In this document: one piece after another, positions 1 through 8,859 of the stretch
How the letters are laid out: each line of letters opens with the position of its first letter
Numbering within the stretch: the stretch's first letter is position 1
Source of the DNA: Paractinoplanes atraurantiacus
Lineage (GTDB): Bacteria; Actinomycetota; Actinomycetes; Mycobacteriales; Micromonosporaceae
NCBI RefSeq assembly: GCF_900215205.1
Contig: NZ_OBDY01000015.1
Location: 21,324-85,323, forward strand
DNA length: 64,000 nucleotides
Direction of reading: 5' to 3'
Translations under genes and position numbers: made by a program
The notes under the pieces: generated by a model
The model's database searches: none
What the model saw: only the letters and a program-made list of their open reading frames with translations
What the model was told of the DNA's origin: nothing

Positions 1-106
1 CCCAGACCGGGCCGCAGCGACCCGCAGCCACCCAGGCCGGGCCGCACCGACCCGCAGCCACCCAGGCCGGGCCGCAGCGACCCGCAGCCACCCAGACCGG
101 GCCGCG
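1..106. repeat. 30-bp tandem repeat, about 3.5 copies
   Basis: Three full copies of a 30-bp unit (1-30, 31-60, 61-90) and a partial fourth (91-106) follow each other with only one to three substitutions between copies. Each unit starts CCCAG(A/G)CCGGGCCGCA and ends GACCCGCAGCCA. The array runs off the left edge, so its true length is unknown. Because 30 is a multiple of three, all six frames stay open as decapeptide repeats; no frame has a convincing gene around it. It may be an intergenic minisatellite or the tail of a repeat protein that starts outside the window. Confidence 0.85.
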
Positions 107-164
107 GTGTGGCGGATCGGGGGTGGCCAGCGCCGTTCGTGTGGGCTGGGGCCGGTGGACAGCG

Positions 165-196
165 GAGCCGGCGCCCGGAAGTTCGGGCGCCGGCTC
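165..196 (-). terminator. Rho-independent-like terminator of the MMPL gene
   Basis: A perfect 13-bp stem (165-177 with 184-196) closes a 6-nt loop. It lies 47 bp past the stop codon of the minus-strand MMPL gene at 243. There is no clear U-tract, which is usual for actinomycete hairpin terminators. Confidence 0.6.
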
Positions 197-242
197 GGCG
201 GGTGCTGACGGGCGGCGCCGGTGGGGCGGCGCCCGGTGAGGG

Positions 243-2420
243 TCAGGACGTGGTCAGGGCCTGCTCCTCGGTGCGCTTGGTGGGGGCCTCGCGCTCCAAG
301 GCGGCGCCCTCGACGTCGACCACCGGGAGCCAGCTCAGCCAGCGTGGGAGCCACCAGGCCGAGCGGCCCAGCAGGGCGATGGCGGCCGGGACCAGGATCA
401 TGCGGACCACGATGGCGTCGAACAGGATGCCGATGGCCAGGGCGAAGGCGATCGGCTTGATCGTGTCGTTGCCCTCGGGGACGAAGCCGGCGAAGACCGA
501 GAACATGATCGTGGCCGCCGCGACCACCACGGGGGCCGCCTGCTTGAAGCCGGTCACCACCGCGTCGCGGGGGGAGGCGCCGTGCGCGTGGGCCTCGTGC
601 ATGCGTGACACCAGGAAGACCTGGTAGTCCATGGCCAGGCCGAACAGGATGCCGACGATGATGATCGGGGCCAGGCTCAGCAGCGGGCCCGTCGTCTGGG
701 CGTTGACCAGGTCGGACAGCCAGCCCCACTGGAAGACCGCGACCGTCGCGCCGAGCGCGGAGCCGATGGTCAGCAGGAAGCCGAGCACGCCGACGACCGG
801 GACCAGCAGCGACCGGAAGACCAGCACCAGCAGGATGAAGGCGAGGCCGACGACCAGGATCAGGTAGCGCGGCAGGGCCTCGTCGAGCTTCTGCGACACG
901 TCGATGCTGACCGCCGTGGTGCCGGTGACGTAGACCTTGGCGTCCGGGCCGTCGGCCACGTCGTCGCGGATGGCATGGACCAGGTCGATCGTGGCGGTGT
1001 CCTCCGGGCCGGAGGTGGGGATGATCGTGATCAGGGCCGCGTTCTGAGCCTGGTTGGGCTGGGGCGGGGCCACGACCGCGACGCCCGGGAGAGTCTGCAC
1101 CTTCTGCTGGACCGTGGCCGCGTACGCCGAGGAACCGGAACCGTCGACCAGGACCAGCAGCGGACCGGCGAAGCCGGCGCCGAAACGCTCGGCGATGATG
1201 GCGTCGGCCTTGGCCGCGCTGCTGCCGTCGGGTGACTTCTGGATGAGCGTGGTGCGCAACGAGAAGAACGGGATCGACACGACGGCCAGCGCCGCCACCG
1301 CCAGCACCAGGCTGATCACCCGCTGGCCGGTGACCAGGGCGGCCCAGCCGCGGAAGAAGCCGCGGTCGCGCACCGGCGCCGCGGCCGGGTTGGAGCGGGC
1401 CTTCTTCGGCAGCGCGCGCATGCCGAGCGCGCCCAGGATGGCCGGGAGCAGGGTGATCGCGACGAGCACGGCGACCACGATGGTGGCCGCGGCGGCCAGG
1501 CCCATCTCGGTGAGGAACGGGATGCCGGCGACCGCGAGGCCGGCCAGCGCGATCACCACGGTCAGACCGGCCGTGACCACGGCGGATCCGGCCGTGCCGA
1601 CCGCCAGCGCCGCCGCTTCGGCCGGTGGCAGCCCGCGCCTGAGCTCCTGCCGGTGCCGGGTGACGATGAACAGGGCGTAGTCGATGCCGACGGCCAGGCC
1701 CAGCATGATCGCGAGGATCGGGGTGGTCGACTGAAGGTCGACGAAGCCGGTCAGGGTGGTGATGCCGAGCGCGCCGATGGCCACGCCGACCAGCGCCGTC
1801 AGCAGGTTCATACCGGCCAGGACCAGGGAGCCGTACGTCACCGCGAGCACCACCAGCGCGACGACGACACCCAGGATCTCGCCCGTGCCGCCGATGTCGG
1901 CGCCGGACTCCTGCGTCGCGTCACCGCGCGCCTCGACGGTCAGGCCGCCGCTGCGCGCCTCGTCGACCGCCGCGGTCAGCGCGGTGCGCTCCTCCTCGGT
2001 GATCTCCGAGTTCTGCACGCCGTAGCTCACGGTGCTGTACGCCGTGCTCTGATCGCGCGAGACGGTCGGCGACTTCGGGTCGAGCGGGTTGCTGGCCGCG
2101 AGCACGCCGGGCAGCTTGCCCAGCTTCTCGACGGCGGCCGCGACCTTGGCCGCGTTGGCCTGGTCGGTGATCTTGCTGCCGCTGGGTGCCTCGAACACCA
2201 CCTGGGCCGACGCGCCCGCCGAGGCGGCGCCGAACCGCTCGCGCAGCAGCTTGAGCGCGACCGTCGACTCCTGGCCCGGAATCTCGAACGTGTTCACGGT
2301 CTTGCCGGACAGTGTCGCCGCGCCCACGCCGAGCGCGATCAGCGCCGCCAGCCAGACGACCATGACTATGGCCTTGTGTCGTACCGAGCCCAGTCCCAGG
2401 CGATGCAGCAAGGTTGCCAT
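243..2420 (-). CDS. MMPL-family RND transporter
   Basis: This 725-residue protein is a membrane exporter of the MMPL/RND superfamily, which uses the proton gradient to move lipids or hydrophobic drugs. It shows the family plan: one N-terminal helix (about residues 14-36), an extracellular domain, a block of five helices, a second helix and domain, and a second block of five helices. Each half carries the conserved helix-4 acidic motif (GIDYALFIVTRHRQEL in the first, GLAMDYQVFLVSRMHEA in the second), where the Asp-Tyr pair relays protons. The start is an ATG 13 bp after the stop of the TetR gene, so the two form one operon and the TetR protein probably represses it. The substrate cannot be read from the sequence. 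Confidence 0.93.
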   Translation of the reverse strand: MATLLHRLGLGSVRHKAIVMVVWLAALIALGVGAATLSGKTVNTFEIPGQESTVALKLLRERFGAASAGASAQVVFEAPSGSKITDQANAAKVAAAVEKLGKLPGVLAASNPLDPKSPTVSRDQSTAYSTVSYGVQNSEITEEERTALTAAVDEARSGGLTVEARGDATQESGADIGGTGEILGVVVALVVLAVTYGSLVLAGMNLLTALVGVAIGALGITTLTGFVDLQSTTPILAIMLGLAVGIDYALFIVTRHRQELRRGLPPAEAAALAVGTAGSAVVTAGLTVVIALAGLAVAGIPFLTEMGLAAAATIVVAVLVAITLLPAILGALGMRALPKKARSNPAAAPVRDRGFFRGWAALVTGQRVISLVLAVAALAVVSIPFFSLRTTLIQKSPDGSSAAKADAIIAERFGAGFAGPLLVLVDGSGSSAYAATVQQKVQTLPGVAVVAPPQPNQAQNAALITIIPTSGPEDTATIDLVHAIRDDVADGPDAKVYVTGTTAVSIDVSQKLDEALPRYLILVVGLAFILLVLVFRSLLVPVVGVLGFLLTIGSALGATVAVFQWGWLSDLVNAQTTGPLLSLAPIIIVGILFGLAMDYQVFLVSRMHEAHAHGASPRDAVVTGFKQAAPVVVAAATIMFSVFAGFVPEGNDTIKPIAFALAIGILFDAIVVRMILVPAAIALLGRSAWWLPRWLSWLPVVDVEGAALEREAPTKRTEEQALTTS

Positions 2421-2433
2421 TAGCGAATCCCTT

Positions 2434-2985
2434 TTACTTGTGGCCGAGCGTGTCGTAGCTGACGGCGATGAGGTCGTCGTGGGTGACGACCAGGGGCTTC
2501 TCCCGCATGGTGATGCCGAGCAGGACCAGCGCGCCGAGGGCGCCGATCACGCGGATGGCGCGCGCGTTGTCGCACTCGGGGTCGAGCGCGAAGGCGGCGA
2601 AGATGCCTTGACCGAGCTCCTCCAGCGCGAGGCCGAGATCGGACTCGGGGTCGGCTTGCAGGCCCGACAGGAGCAGGGCGACCGTGCCGGGGAAGTCCAT
2701 GGCCAGGTGGGCGATCTCGCTGAGCACCGCGCGGTCGCGGGCGGGGCCGGCCGGCATGCCCTCGACCTGGGCGACGATCTCGCGGACCGCGCTCAACGCC
2801 TTGTCGACCACCGCCTGCTGCAGCGACTCCTTGGTCGGATAGCGGTGCAGCAGGCCGGTCTTGGAGTAGCCGACCGCGTCGGCGATGCGCTGGACGGAGG
2901 TCTCCTTGAAGCCGTGCCGCGCGAAGAGACTGGCGGCGGCCTCGAGGATCTCGTCGTCGATCTGCTGCTTGGTCGGGCGCGGCAT
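2434..2985 (-). CDS. TetR-family transcriptional repressor
   Basis: A 183-residue TetR regulator. Residues 7-52 form the N-terminal helix-turn-helix domain (pattern DEILEAAASLFARHGFKETS, then VQRIADAVGYSKTGLLHRYPTK), followed by an all-helical ligand and dimer domain. It is the first gene of a two-gene operon with the MMPL exporter, the classical layout in which an exporter substrate relieves repression. A 17-bp palindrome 32 bp upstream of the start is the likely operator (separate entry). The ligand is not predictable. Confidence 0.93.
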   Translation of the reverse strand: MPRPTKQQIDDEILEAAASLFARHGFKETSVQRIADAVGYSKTGLLHRYPTKESLQQAVVDKALSAVREIVAQVEGMPAGPARDRAVLSEIAHLAMDFPGTVALLLSGLQADPESDLGLALEELGQGIFAAFALDPECDNARAIRVIGALGALVLLGITMREKPLVVTHDDLIAVSYDTLGHK

Positions 2986-3016
2986 GCGGACCAGACTAGT
3001 CGGTTGCGGACCACTT

Positions 3017-3033
3017 CGGTCGGTAACCGACCG
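3017..3033. promoter_or_regulatory. Putative TetR operator
   Basis: CGGTCGGTAACCGACCG is a perfect palindrome with 8-bp arms around a single A. It lies between the tetR start (2985) and the upstream terminator, where the promoter of the tetR-MMPL operon must be. Size and symmetry fit a TetR dimer site. A shorter palindrome, GACTAGTC, sits at 2994-3001 right next to the start codon. Confidence 0.6.
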
Positions 3034-3052
3034 TGTCGGTCCTCACATGGCA

Positions 3053-3092
3053 AAAGGCCGGCCGAGGGGTTTGTTCCCCACGGCCGGCCTTT
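3053..3092 (-). terminator. Terminator of the serine protease gene
   Basis: Twelve base pairs (3053-3064 with 3081-3092), one A-A mismatch and four more G-C pairs enclose a 6-nt loop. The stem begins with AAA and ends with TTT, so it can act in both directions. It lies 11 bp past the protease stop. Confidence 0.75.
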
Positions 3093-3102
3093 CAATCGGG
3101 GC

Positions 3103-3858
3103 TCAGCGGATGGCTTGCCTGATCCAGGTGGCGATGTTGTCGGTCCGGGCCGCGGTCTCGACGCCGGTGTGCGGGCAGGACGGCCCCGTGCTCACCACGG
3201 CCACCAGTTCGCCGCGCTTGGTGAAGAAGGGCGCGCCGGAGTCGTACGGGCATGGTGTCGTGTCGCGCTCGGGCGCGTACCCCTGAAGGCCCGTCACGTT
3301 GGCACTCAGCTCGACCACCTCGAGCAGGCCCGTCTGCAGACGGGTCACCGGGGCGGGGTTGACGCTGGTGGTGGAGCCGTAGCCGGTGAGGCGGACGATC
3401 GTGCCGATCTCCGGCGCGGTGCGGCCGATCTTGATCGGGCGGATGTCGCGCACCGGCTCGGCCAGCTTGGCCACCGCGACATCGGCGGTCGGCGACTGGC
3501 GGACCGCCACGATCTCGATCTCGTGGCCGCGCGTGGTGTCGGTCAGATCGGTGCGGCCCACCGTGGCGGTGGTCAGGTCGGCGACCGGGCGTTCCACGCG
3601 GACGCCGGCGGCGTCCCGGAAGCAGTGCCCCGCGGTGATCACCCAGCGCGACGAGATCAGGGCGCCCGAGCAGGCGCTGTTCCGCTTGCCGCCGTCAGCC
3701 GTGGGAATGCCGGTCATGGTCAGTTTGACCGAGAAGGCGTACTTGCCGATCGGTACGGGCTCGCCGTTCGCCACGGCGTTCGCGGGTCCCGTGACGCCGA
3801 ACAGAACGCCGCCGATCGTTGCCGCGGCAACGAGCATCGACCTTATTCGTTGTCTCAT
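3103..3858 (-). CDS. Secreted trypsin-like serine protease
   Basis: A chymotrypsin-fold (S1) protease of 251 residues from the chosen ATG at 3858. Residues 1-28 look like a Sec signal peptide ending PANA. The catalytic triad is visible as His in TAGHC, Asp in TADVAVAKL and Ser in YDSGAPFF. The usual GDSGGP is changed to YDSGAP, so the oxyanion-side glycine is replaced. The mature N-terminus (VANGEP) lacks a typical IVGG activation site. A longer ATG start exists at 3894, but it would put 12 residues before the signal peptide; the ATG at 3858 has a TANNNT box (TAGCGT) seven bases upstream, consistent with a leaderless transcript. The target protein is unknown. Confidence 0.85.
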   Translation of the reverse strand: MRQRIRSMLVAAATIGGVLFGVTGPANAVANGEPVPIGKYAFSVKLTMTGIPTADGGKRNSACSGALISSRWVITAGHCFRDAAGVRVERPVADLTTATVGRTDLTDTTRGHEIEIVAVRQSPTADVAVAKLAEPVRDIRPIKIGRTAPEIGTIVRLTGYGSTTSVNPAPVTRLQTGLLEVVELSANVTGLQGYAPERDTTPCPYDSGAPFFTKRGELVAVVSTGPSCPHTGVETAARTDNIATWIRQAIR

Positions 3859-4088
3859 GTGGAGGACGCTAGTCCACGCCCGCATCAGGGGCATTCCGGG
3901 GAAAGCCCTGAGACTTTTCCGGCCGACACGCCCGTTCAGTCCGTTTTCCAGGCGCGTTCCTGCTGCTTATCCGACAGTTGTCCGCCACTCGGCCCTCGGG
4001 GGACGACGGGGGTTCGGCCCGGATGTTCCCAGCTGGATGACTGCCTAATTTCAGGTTCGACACAGAAAACTTTCTGGGGGGCTCTCGA

Positions 4089-6302
4089 ATGAGTAAGCGG
4101 CCGATAACAGTACGCGTGGCGCGGTGGAGCGCCGAGCATCCGTGGCGCGCCATCGCGCTGTGGGTGGCCTTCGTCGCGGTGTGCTTCATGGCCGGCAACA
4201 TGGCCGGGGCCAAGGAGGCGACCGCCGAGGACAGCGCGATCGGCGAGGCCGGCCAGGCCTACGTGATGATCGACAAGGGCGGGTTCGACTCGGCCCCGGC
4301 CGAGGACAACGTCCTCATCACCGCCCGGTCCGGGGCCCTGGACAAGGCCGCCGGCGATCGCGCGGCCGCCGACACGGCCGCCGCCCTGCGCAACGTCACC
4401 GGCGTCTCCGCCGTGGGCGAGCCGGTCCCGGCCCGTGACGGCTCGGCGCTGCTCGTGCCGATCACGATGAGCGGCGACCCCGACACCGCCTCCGACCGGG
4501 TCGAGCCGCTGCACGCGGCCGTCGCCACGGTGCAGGAGAAGCACCCCGAGCTGCGCGTCGAATCGGTCGGCGGGCCGACCATCGGCAAGGCGCTCGACGA
4601 CACCCTCGGCAAGGACTTCCAGCGGGCCGAGATCCTCAGCCTGCCGGTCACCCTGGCCATCCTCATCCTGGTCTTCGGCGCGCTGATCGCCGCCGGCGTG
4701 CCGGTGCTGCTCGCGCTGATGTCGGTCGCGGCCGCGATGGGCCTGTCCACGCTGGCCTCGCACGTGATCCCGTCGACCGACACCACCAACAGCGTCATCC
4801 TGCTGATCGGCATGGCCGTCGGCGTCGACTACTCACTGTTCTACGTCCGCCGCGAACGCGAGGAACGCGCCAAGGGCCGCGGCCACGTCGACGCGGTCGA
4901 GATCGCCGCCGAGACCTCGGGGCATGCCGTGGTCGTCTCCGGCACCGCCGTCATCATCGCCATGGCCGGCCTGTTCCTGGCCCGCGACGCCGTCTTCTCC
5001 TCGCTCGCCGTCGGCTCCATCCTGGTCGTGGCGGTCGCGGTCATCGGCTCGCTCACCGTGCTGCCCGCCCTGCTGGCCAAGCTGGGCCGCTGGGTCGACC
5101 GGCCGCGGGTGCCGCTGCTGTGGCGCCTCTCGGCCCGCTCGACGTCGTCGTCCGGCAGCCGCGTCTGGCGCCGCATCCTGCACCCGGCCCTGCGCTGGCC
5201 GGCGGCCACGCTCCTGGTCAGCGTCCTGGCCCTGCTCGCCCTGGCCGCGCCCGCGCTGGGCATGAAGCTCAAGTTCCCCGGCACCGAGGACCTTCCGAGG
5301 ACGACACCGGCGATGCAGGCGTACGACCGTCTGACCGCCGCCTACCCGAGCAACGGCACCGCACACGACGTCGTCGTCGAGGCGCCCGCCTCCTCGGCGG
5401 CCGAGGTGAAGACGGCGCTGACCAAGCTCGCCCAGAGCACCCAGGGCGACTCCCTGTTCGCCCCGCTCGAGGAGACCGGCCCGGACATCAAGGTGTCGGC
5501 CGACAAGACGATCACGGTCCTGGACGTGGCGACGCCGTACTCGTCCCGTAGCGAGGAGGCCGCGGACTCCCTGCACAAGCTCCGGGAGACGCTGGCGCCG
5601 GCCGCCCTGTCCGGCGTGCCCGGTGCGAAGTACGCCGTGGGTGGTGGCGTGGCCGAGTCCGAGGACTACGCGGCCCACGTCTGGCGGACACTGCCGCTGG
5701 TGGCCGGGTTCGTGCTGGTGCTGACGTTCCTGGTGATGGCGTGGACGTTCCGTTCGGTGGTCGTCGCGCTGACCTCGATCGCCTTGAACCTGCTGTCGGC
5801 CGCCGCGGCGTACGGCCTGCTGGTCCTGGTCTTCCAAGGCAGTTGGGCCGAAGGCCTGCTCGGTTTCGAGTCGATGGGCGCCATCGTCTCGTGGCTGCCG
5901 CTGTTCCTGTTCGTGGTCCTGTTCGGCCTGTCGATGGACTACCACGTCTTCGTGGTGAGCCGCATCCGCGAGGCGGTGCAGCGGGGCGTGCCGACCCGCG
6001 AGGCGGTGGCCGAGGGCATCACGGGCTCGGCCGGCACGGTCAGCAGCGCGGCCCTGGTGATGGTGGCGGTGTTCTCCATCTTCGCCACGCTGAGCACGAT
6101 CGACATGAAGCAGCTGGGCATCGGGCTGGCCGCAGCGATCCTGCTGGACGCGACCATCATCCGCGCCGTGGTCCTGCCGTCCTTGATGACCCTGCTGGGC
6201 AACAAGAACTGGTGGGCGCCCCGCTTCATGCGCCCCCGGGGCCGTCACGCGGCGCCGGTCTCCCCCGCCGCACCCACCCCGGAGCTGGTCGGCCGCCACT
6301 GA
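4089..6302 (+). CDS. MMPL-family RND transporter
   Basis: A 737-residue exporter, the second MMPL protein in the window and only distantly similar to the one at 243. It has an N-terminal helix (about residues 20-38), two periplasmic-type domains and two blocks of five helices. Both proton-relay motifs are present: GVDYSLFYVRREREE and GLSMDYHVFVVSRIREA. The ATG follows a purine-rich stretch (CTGGGGGGCTCTCGA). It is a single-gene unit closed by a strong terminator. There is no regulator next to it in the same operon; the TetR gene at 2434 is separated from it by the protease. Substrate unknown, with lipids or hydrophobic toxins typical of the family. Confidence 0.93.
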   Translation: MSKRPITVRVARWSAEHPWRAIALWVAFVAVCFMAGNMAGAKEATAEDSAIGEAGQAYVMIDKGGFDSAPAEDNVLITARSGALDKAAGDRAAADTAAALRNVTGVSAVGEPVPARDGSALLVPITMSGDPDTASDRVEPLHAAVATVQEKHPELRVESVGGPTIGKALDDTLGKDFQRAEILSLPVTLAILILVFGALIAAGVPVLLALMSVAAAMGLSTLASHVIPSTDTTNSVILLIGMAVGVDYSLFYVRREREERAKGRGHVDAVEIAAETSGHAVVVSGTAVIIAMAGLFLARDAVFSSLAVGSILVVAVAVIGSLTVLPALLAKLGRWVDRPRVPLLWRLSARSTSSSGSRVWRRILHPALRWPAATLLVSVLALLALAAPALGMKLKFPGTEDLPRTTPAMQAYDRLTAAYPSNGTAHDVVVEAPASSAAEVKTALTKLAQSTQGDSLFAPLEETGPDIKVSADKTITVLDVATPYSSRSEEAADSLHKLRETLAPAALSGVPGAKYAVGGGVAESEDYAAHVWRTLPLVAGFVLVLTFLVMAWTFRSVVVALTSIALNLLSAAAAYGLLVLVFQGSWAEGLLGFESMGAIVSWLPLFLFVVLFGLSMDYHVFVVSRIREAVQRGVPTREAVAEGITGSAGTVSSAALVMVAVFSIFATLSTIDMKQLGIGLAAAILLDATIIRAVVLPSLMTLLGNKNWWAPRFMRPRGRHAAPVSPAAPTPELVGRH

Positions 6303-6318
6303 TCCCGCCGACCGACCA

Positions 6319-6350
6319 GGAAGCCCCCGGCTATTCCGCCGGGGGCTTCC
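6319..6350 (+). terminator. Strong hairpin terminator
   Basis: A perfect 13-bp stem (6319-6331 with 6338-6350) around a 6-nt loop. It begins 16 bp after the MMPL stop and is followed by CCTTCT. It lies between convergent genes and may serve both. Confidence 0.8.
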
Positions 6351-6360
6351 CCTTCTGCCG

Positions 6361-7575
6361 CTACGACGGGGATTGCCAGCTCGCCGGGAGGTGGCCGATG
6401 CGTACGCGCTGGGGATGGTCGCCGACCGCGACCGTGGCGACCCGCTGACCGGTGGCGAAGCTGATGGCGCTGACCCGGTCGGCGCCGGACTCGGAGATGA
6501 CGCAGTCCTTGCCGTCGCCGCTGACCGTGGCCCAGTACGGCTTCGAGGCCTGCACCAGTGGGCCCTCGGTCAACGTGGCGCGGTTGACGACGGTCGCGTA
6601 GTCGTCCATGGTGCCGGCCACGCAGAGCTTGGCGCCGTCCGGGCTGATCGACAGGCCATGGTGACGGGAGTCGTTGACCCAGGTGGTGCGGTCGGTGCTG
6701 GTGGCCGGGTTCAGCGGCAGCGCCTTGACCCGGGTGATCCGGTCGGTGGCGACGTCGTACTCGATCAGGCCGGCGAAGAAGGAGACCTGGAAGTACAGCT
6801 TCGACTCGTCCGGCGTGAAGACGGCCGGGCGCACAGCGTCGGAGAGGTCGCCGCGCCCGAACGCGTCGAGTCTCTGGCGCATGTCGATGGTCCGTACAAC
6901 TTGGAAGGTCTTGGTGTCGGCGATCGTGATTTTGCGGTCGCCCTTGGTCCAGTCGAGCCACGGGTCGTCGAGCGCCGTGTTGACCTCACCGATCGAGGAG
7001 TTCCAGAGGTAGCGGCCGCCGCCGGTGTAGATGTTCTCGTGCGGCTTGTCACCGGCCGCGAACGAGCCGAGCTGACGCCCGGTGACGATGTCGAGCACGT
7101 GCACGGTGTTGGAGGTCGAGGCCGAGACGGCCACCGAACGGCCGTCGGGCGACACGGCCATGTGGTCGCTGCGGAAGCCGGAGACACCGAAGCGCCATTT
7201 CAGCGCGCCGGTGGCCAGGTCGATCGAGACCACGTCGGCGAAGCTGGGCCGCGAGGCGACCAGCGCGGTGCCGTCGGGCGTGGTGTACATGTCGTCGACC
7301 AGCTGGTCGTGCCCCTCGCCGGGCCCGGACCGGATGCCGAGGAAGAAGGCCAGGCGGATCGGGTTGAGCGCGATCTCGGTGAGGCGCTGGTTCTTGTCCG
7401 GGACGACGTTCAGCCGGCCGATCTTCGCGTAGTCGCCGCTCGACCGGATGACGTCGACCGTGCCCTCCCAGTTGTTGCCGACGAACATGACTTCTCGCAG
7501 CTCGTCCTGTTTCGCTAGTGGCACCAACGTCAGCAGGGCGGCCGTGGCCGCCCCGACGAATCGACCGGCAAACAT
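6361..7575 (-). CDS. Secreted YncE-like beta-propeller protein
   Basis: A 404-residue protein with a short hydrophobic N-terminus (MFAGRFVGAATAALLTLVPL) that may be a signal peptide. The rest is made of 40-50-residue blades typical of YVTN/YncE propellers, with repeated patterns such as MAVSPDGRSVAVS, AVFTPDESKLYF and LSISPDGAKLCV. Such proteins bind small ligands or partners outside the cytoplasm, and no catalytic residues are evident. The start at 7575 was chosen because CCCGGGAGGAT sits just upstream; an in-frame extension to 7857 would cross the divergent promoter. It is transcribed away from the PucR-type regulator, whose palindromic sites lie between the two genes, so it may be its target. 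Confidence 0.75.
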   Translation of the reverse strand: MFAGRFVGAATAALLTLVPLAKQDELREVMFVGNNWEGTVDVIRSSGDYAKIGRLNVVPDKNQRLTEIALNPIRLAFFLGIRSGPGEGHDQLVDDMYTTPDGTALVASRPSFADVVSIDLATGALKWRFGVSGFRSDHMAVSPDGRSVAVSASTSNTVHVLDIVTGRQLGSFAAGDKPHENIYTGGGRYLWNSSIGEVNTALDDPWLDWTKGDRKITIADTKTFQVVRTIDMRQRLDAFGRGDLSDAVRPAVFTPDESKLYFQVSFFAGLIEYDVATDRITRVKALPLNPATSTDRTTWVNDSRHHGLSISPDGAKLCVAGTMDDYATVVNRATLTEGPLVQASKPYWATVSGDGKDCVISESGADRVSAISFATGQRVATVAVGDHPQRVRIGHLPASWQSPS

Positions 7576-7590
7576 GCCATCCTCCCGGGG

Positions 7591-7631
7591 GTTACCTTGC
7601 GGTAACGACATCGAAACACGAGAATCTCTCG
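7591..7631. promoter_or_regulatory. Two palindromes in a divergent promoter region
   Basis: GTTACCTTGCGGTAAC (7591-7606, 6-bp arms) and CGAGAATCTCTCG (7619-7631, 5-bp arms) lie in the 128 bp between the propeller gene and the PucR-type regulator. They are candidate operators for that regulator. The first is only 15 bp from the propeller start codon. Confidence 0.45.
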
Positions 7632-7703
7632 CATCGATAGAGGCCGGTGGCCAAGCCGGGGCCGCCGCGTTGTGCCCCACCCACAACGACCAGGGAGGCC
7701 CCG

Positions 7704-8849
7704 ATGCTGGCCGAGCTGATCCGAGGCCTCGCCACCGACGACACCCTGGTCGACGAGATCCTCCGAGCCGCCGGCGGCCCCACCGCCGCCACCCGCGCCC
7801 AGGTGGCCACCTTGCTGGTCGCCGGTTGCGAAGCTTTCCTCCGCACCCCCGACGCACCCGCGACGGCCACGGGCTCCTCGGTCGATACCGAGTTCGGGTT
7901 TGTGGTCGACTTCAGTGCGGCGTGCCGGTTCGGGGCCGAGCTGGCCGCGCGGGGAGTGCCGGTGGCCGGGTTGATCGCCGGGGTGCACGCCGGGCGCAGC
8001 CGCCTGCTCGAGATCGCGGTCGACCGTGGCCGCGCGGCCGGCATCGCGGACGAGGCGCTGCTGCGCGGGCTGCTCAAACTGGAGACGTACGGCCGGGCGC
8101 TCGAACGCCATGTCATCGACGGCCACCGGTCGGCCGCGAGCGGGCTCGACCGCGACGACCGCGCCGCCCGCATGCGCGTGCTGCGGCGCGTGCTGCTCGA
8201 CGACACGTCGGCCCAGGACGACCCCGCCCGCTTCGGGCTGCGCGACGACGGGCATTACCACTGCCTGATCTCGGACGTGGCCGACCCGGCCCGGGTGCGC
8301 GCCCTCGAGGAGGCGGTGGCTCGTTGCGGCGGCGTCCTGGCCCCGGTGGACGGCCGCATCAGCGGCCTGACCCCGCGCCTGCCCACGGGCCGCGCGATCG
8401 ACCCGCCCGTGCTGATCGTCGCCACACCGCCGGTGCCGCTCACCGACGCGCCGGCCGCCCACCGCCTCTGCCTGACCGCCCTGCATGCGGCCCGCACGCG
8501 GGAGCACACCGGCGTGTGCCGGGTGACCGACCTGGCCGCGGAGACCGCCCTCGCCGCCCAGCCCCTGCTGGGCTCGATGCTCGCGGCGGAACTGCTGGCC
8601 GCCCTGGACCCGGCCGACGAGTTCCACCGGCAGCTCGCCTGCACCGCCCTGGCCTACCTCGACCGCGGCCACCGCCTCGACCTGACCGCCGCGGCGCTGC
8701 ATCTGCACCCGAACACGGTCCGCTACCGCCTGCACCGCCTGACCGAGCTCACCGGTTTCACCGGGTCCCTGTCGGTTCCCGAGACGGTCCGGTGGTGGTG
8801 GGCGCTGAGTTCATGGAGCCGCCGTCCGTCCAGTTTGGACGCGCGATAG
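7704..8849 (+). CDS. PucR/CdaR-type helix-turn-helix regulator
   Basis: A 381-residue transcription factor. The last 60 residues form the C-terminal HTH characteristic of the PucR family (ALAYLDRGHRLDLTAAALHL, then HPNTVRYRLHRLTELTGF). The first 300 residues are a divergent ligand or GGDEF-like sensor region without recognisable catalytic motifs. The start at 7704 follows CAGGGAGGCCCCG; an in-frame ATG at 7647 lacks a ribosome site. It is divergent from the propeller gene, its probable target, and 10 bp ahead of the DUF4240 gene. Confidence 0.85.
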   Translation: MLAELIRGLATDDTLVDEILRAAGGPTAATRAQVATLLVAGCEAFLRTPDAPATATGSSVDTEFGFVVDFSAACRFGAELAARGVPVAGLIAGVHAGRSRLLEIAVDRGRAAGIADEALLRGLLKLETYGRALERHVIDGHRSAASGLDRDDRAARMRVLRRVLLDDTSAQDDPARFGLRDDGHYHCLISDVADPARVRALEEAVARCGGVLAPVDGRISGLTPRLPTGRAIDPPVLIVATPPVPLTDAPAAHRLCLTALHAARTREHTGVCRVTDLAAETALAAQPLLGSMLAAELLAALDPADEFHRQLACTALAYLDRGHRLDLTAAALHLHPNTVRYRLHRLTELTGFTGSLSVPETVRWWWALSSWSRRPSSLDAR

Positions 8850-8859
8850 CATCCCGCGC

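Noticed and set aside
1..106. CRISPR array at the left edge
   Set aside because: 30-bp units are directly adjacent with no unique spacers and no cas genes nearby.
1653..4092. Long plus-strand frames over the MMPL, TetR and protease genes (up to 667 codons)
   Set aside because: They are the antisense shadow of well-supported genes in high-GC DNA; the text is rich in Arg, Gly, Ala and His with no domain.
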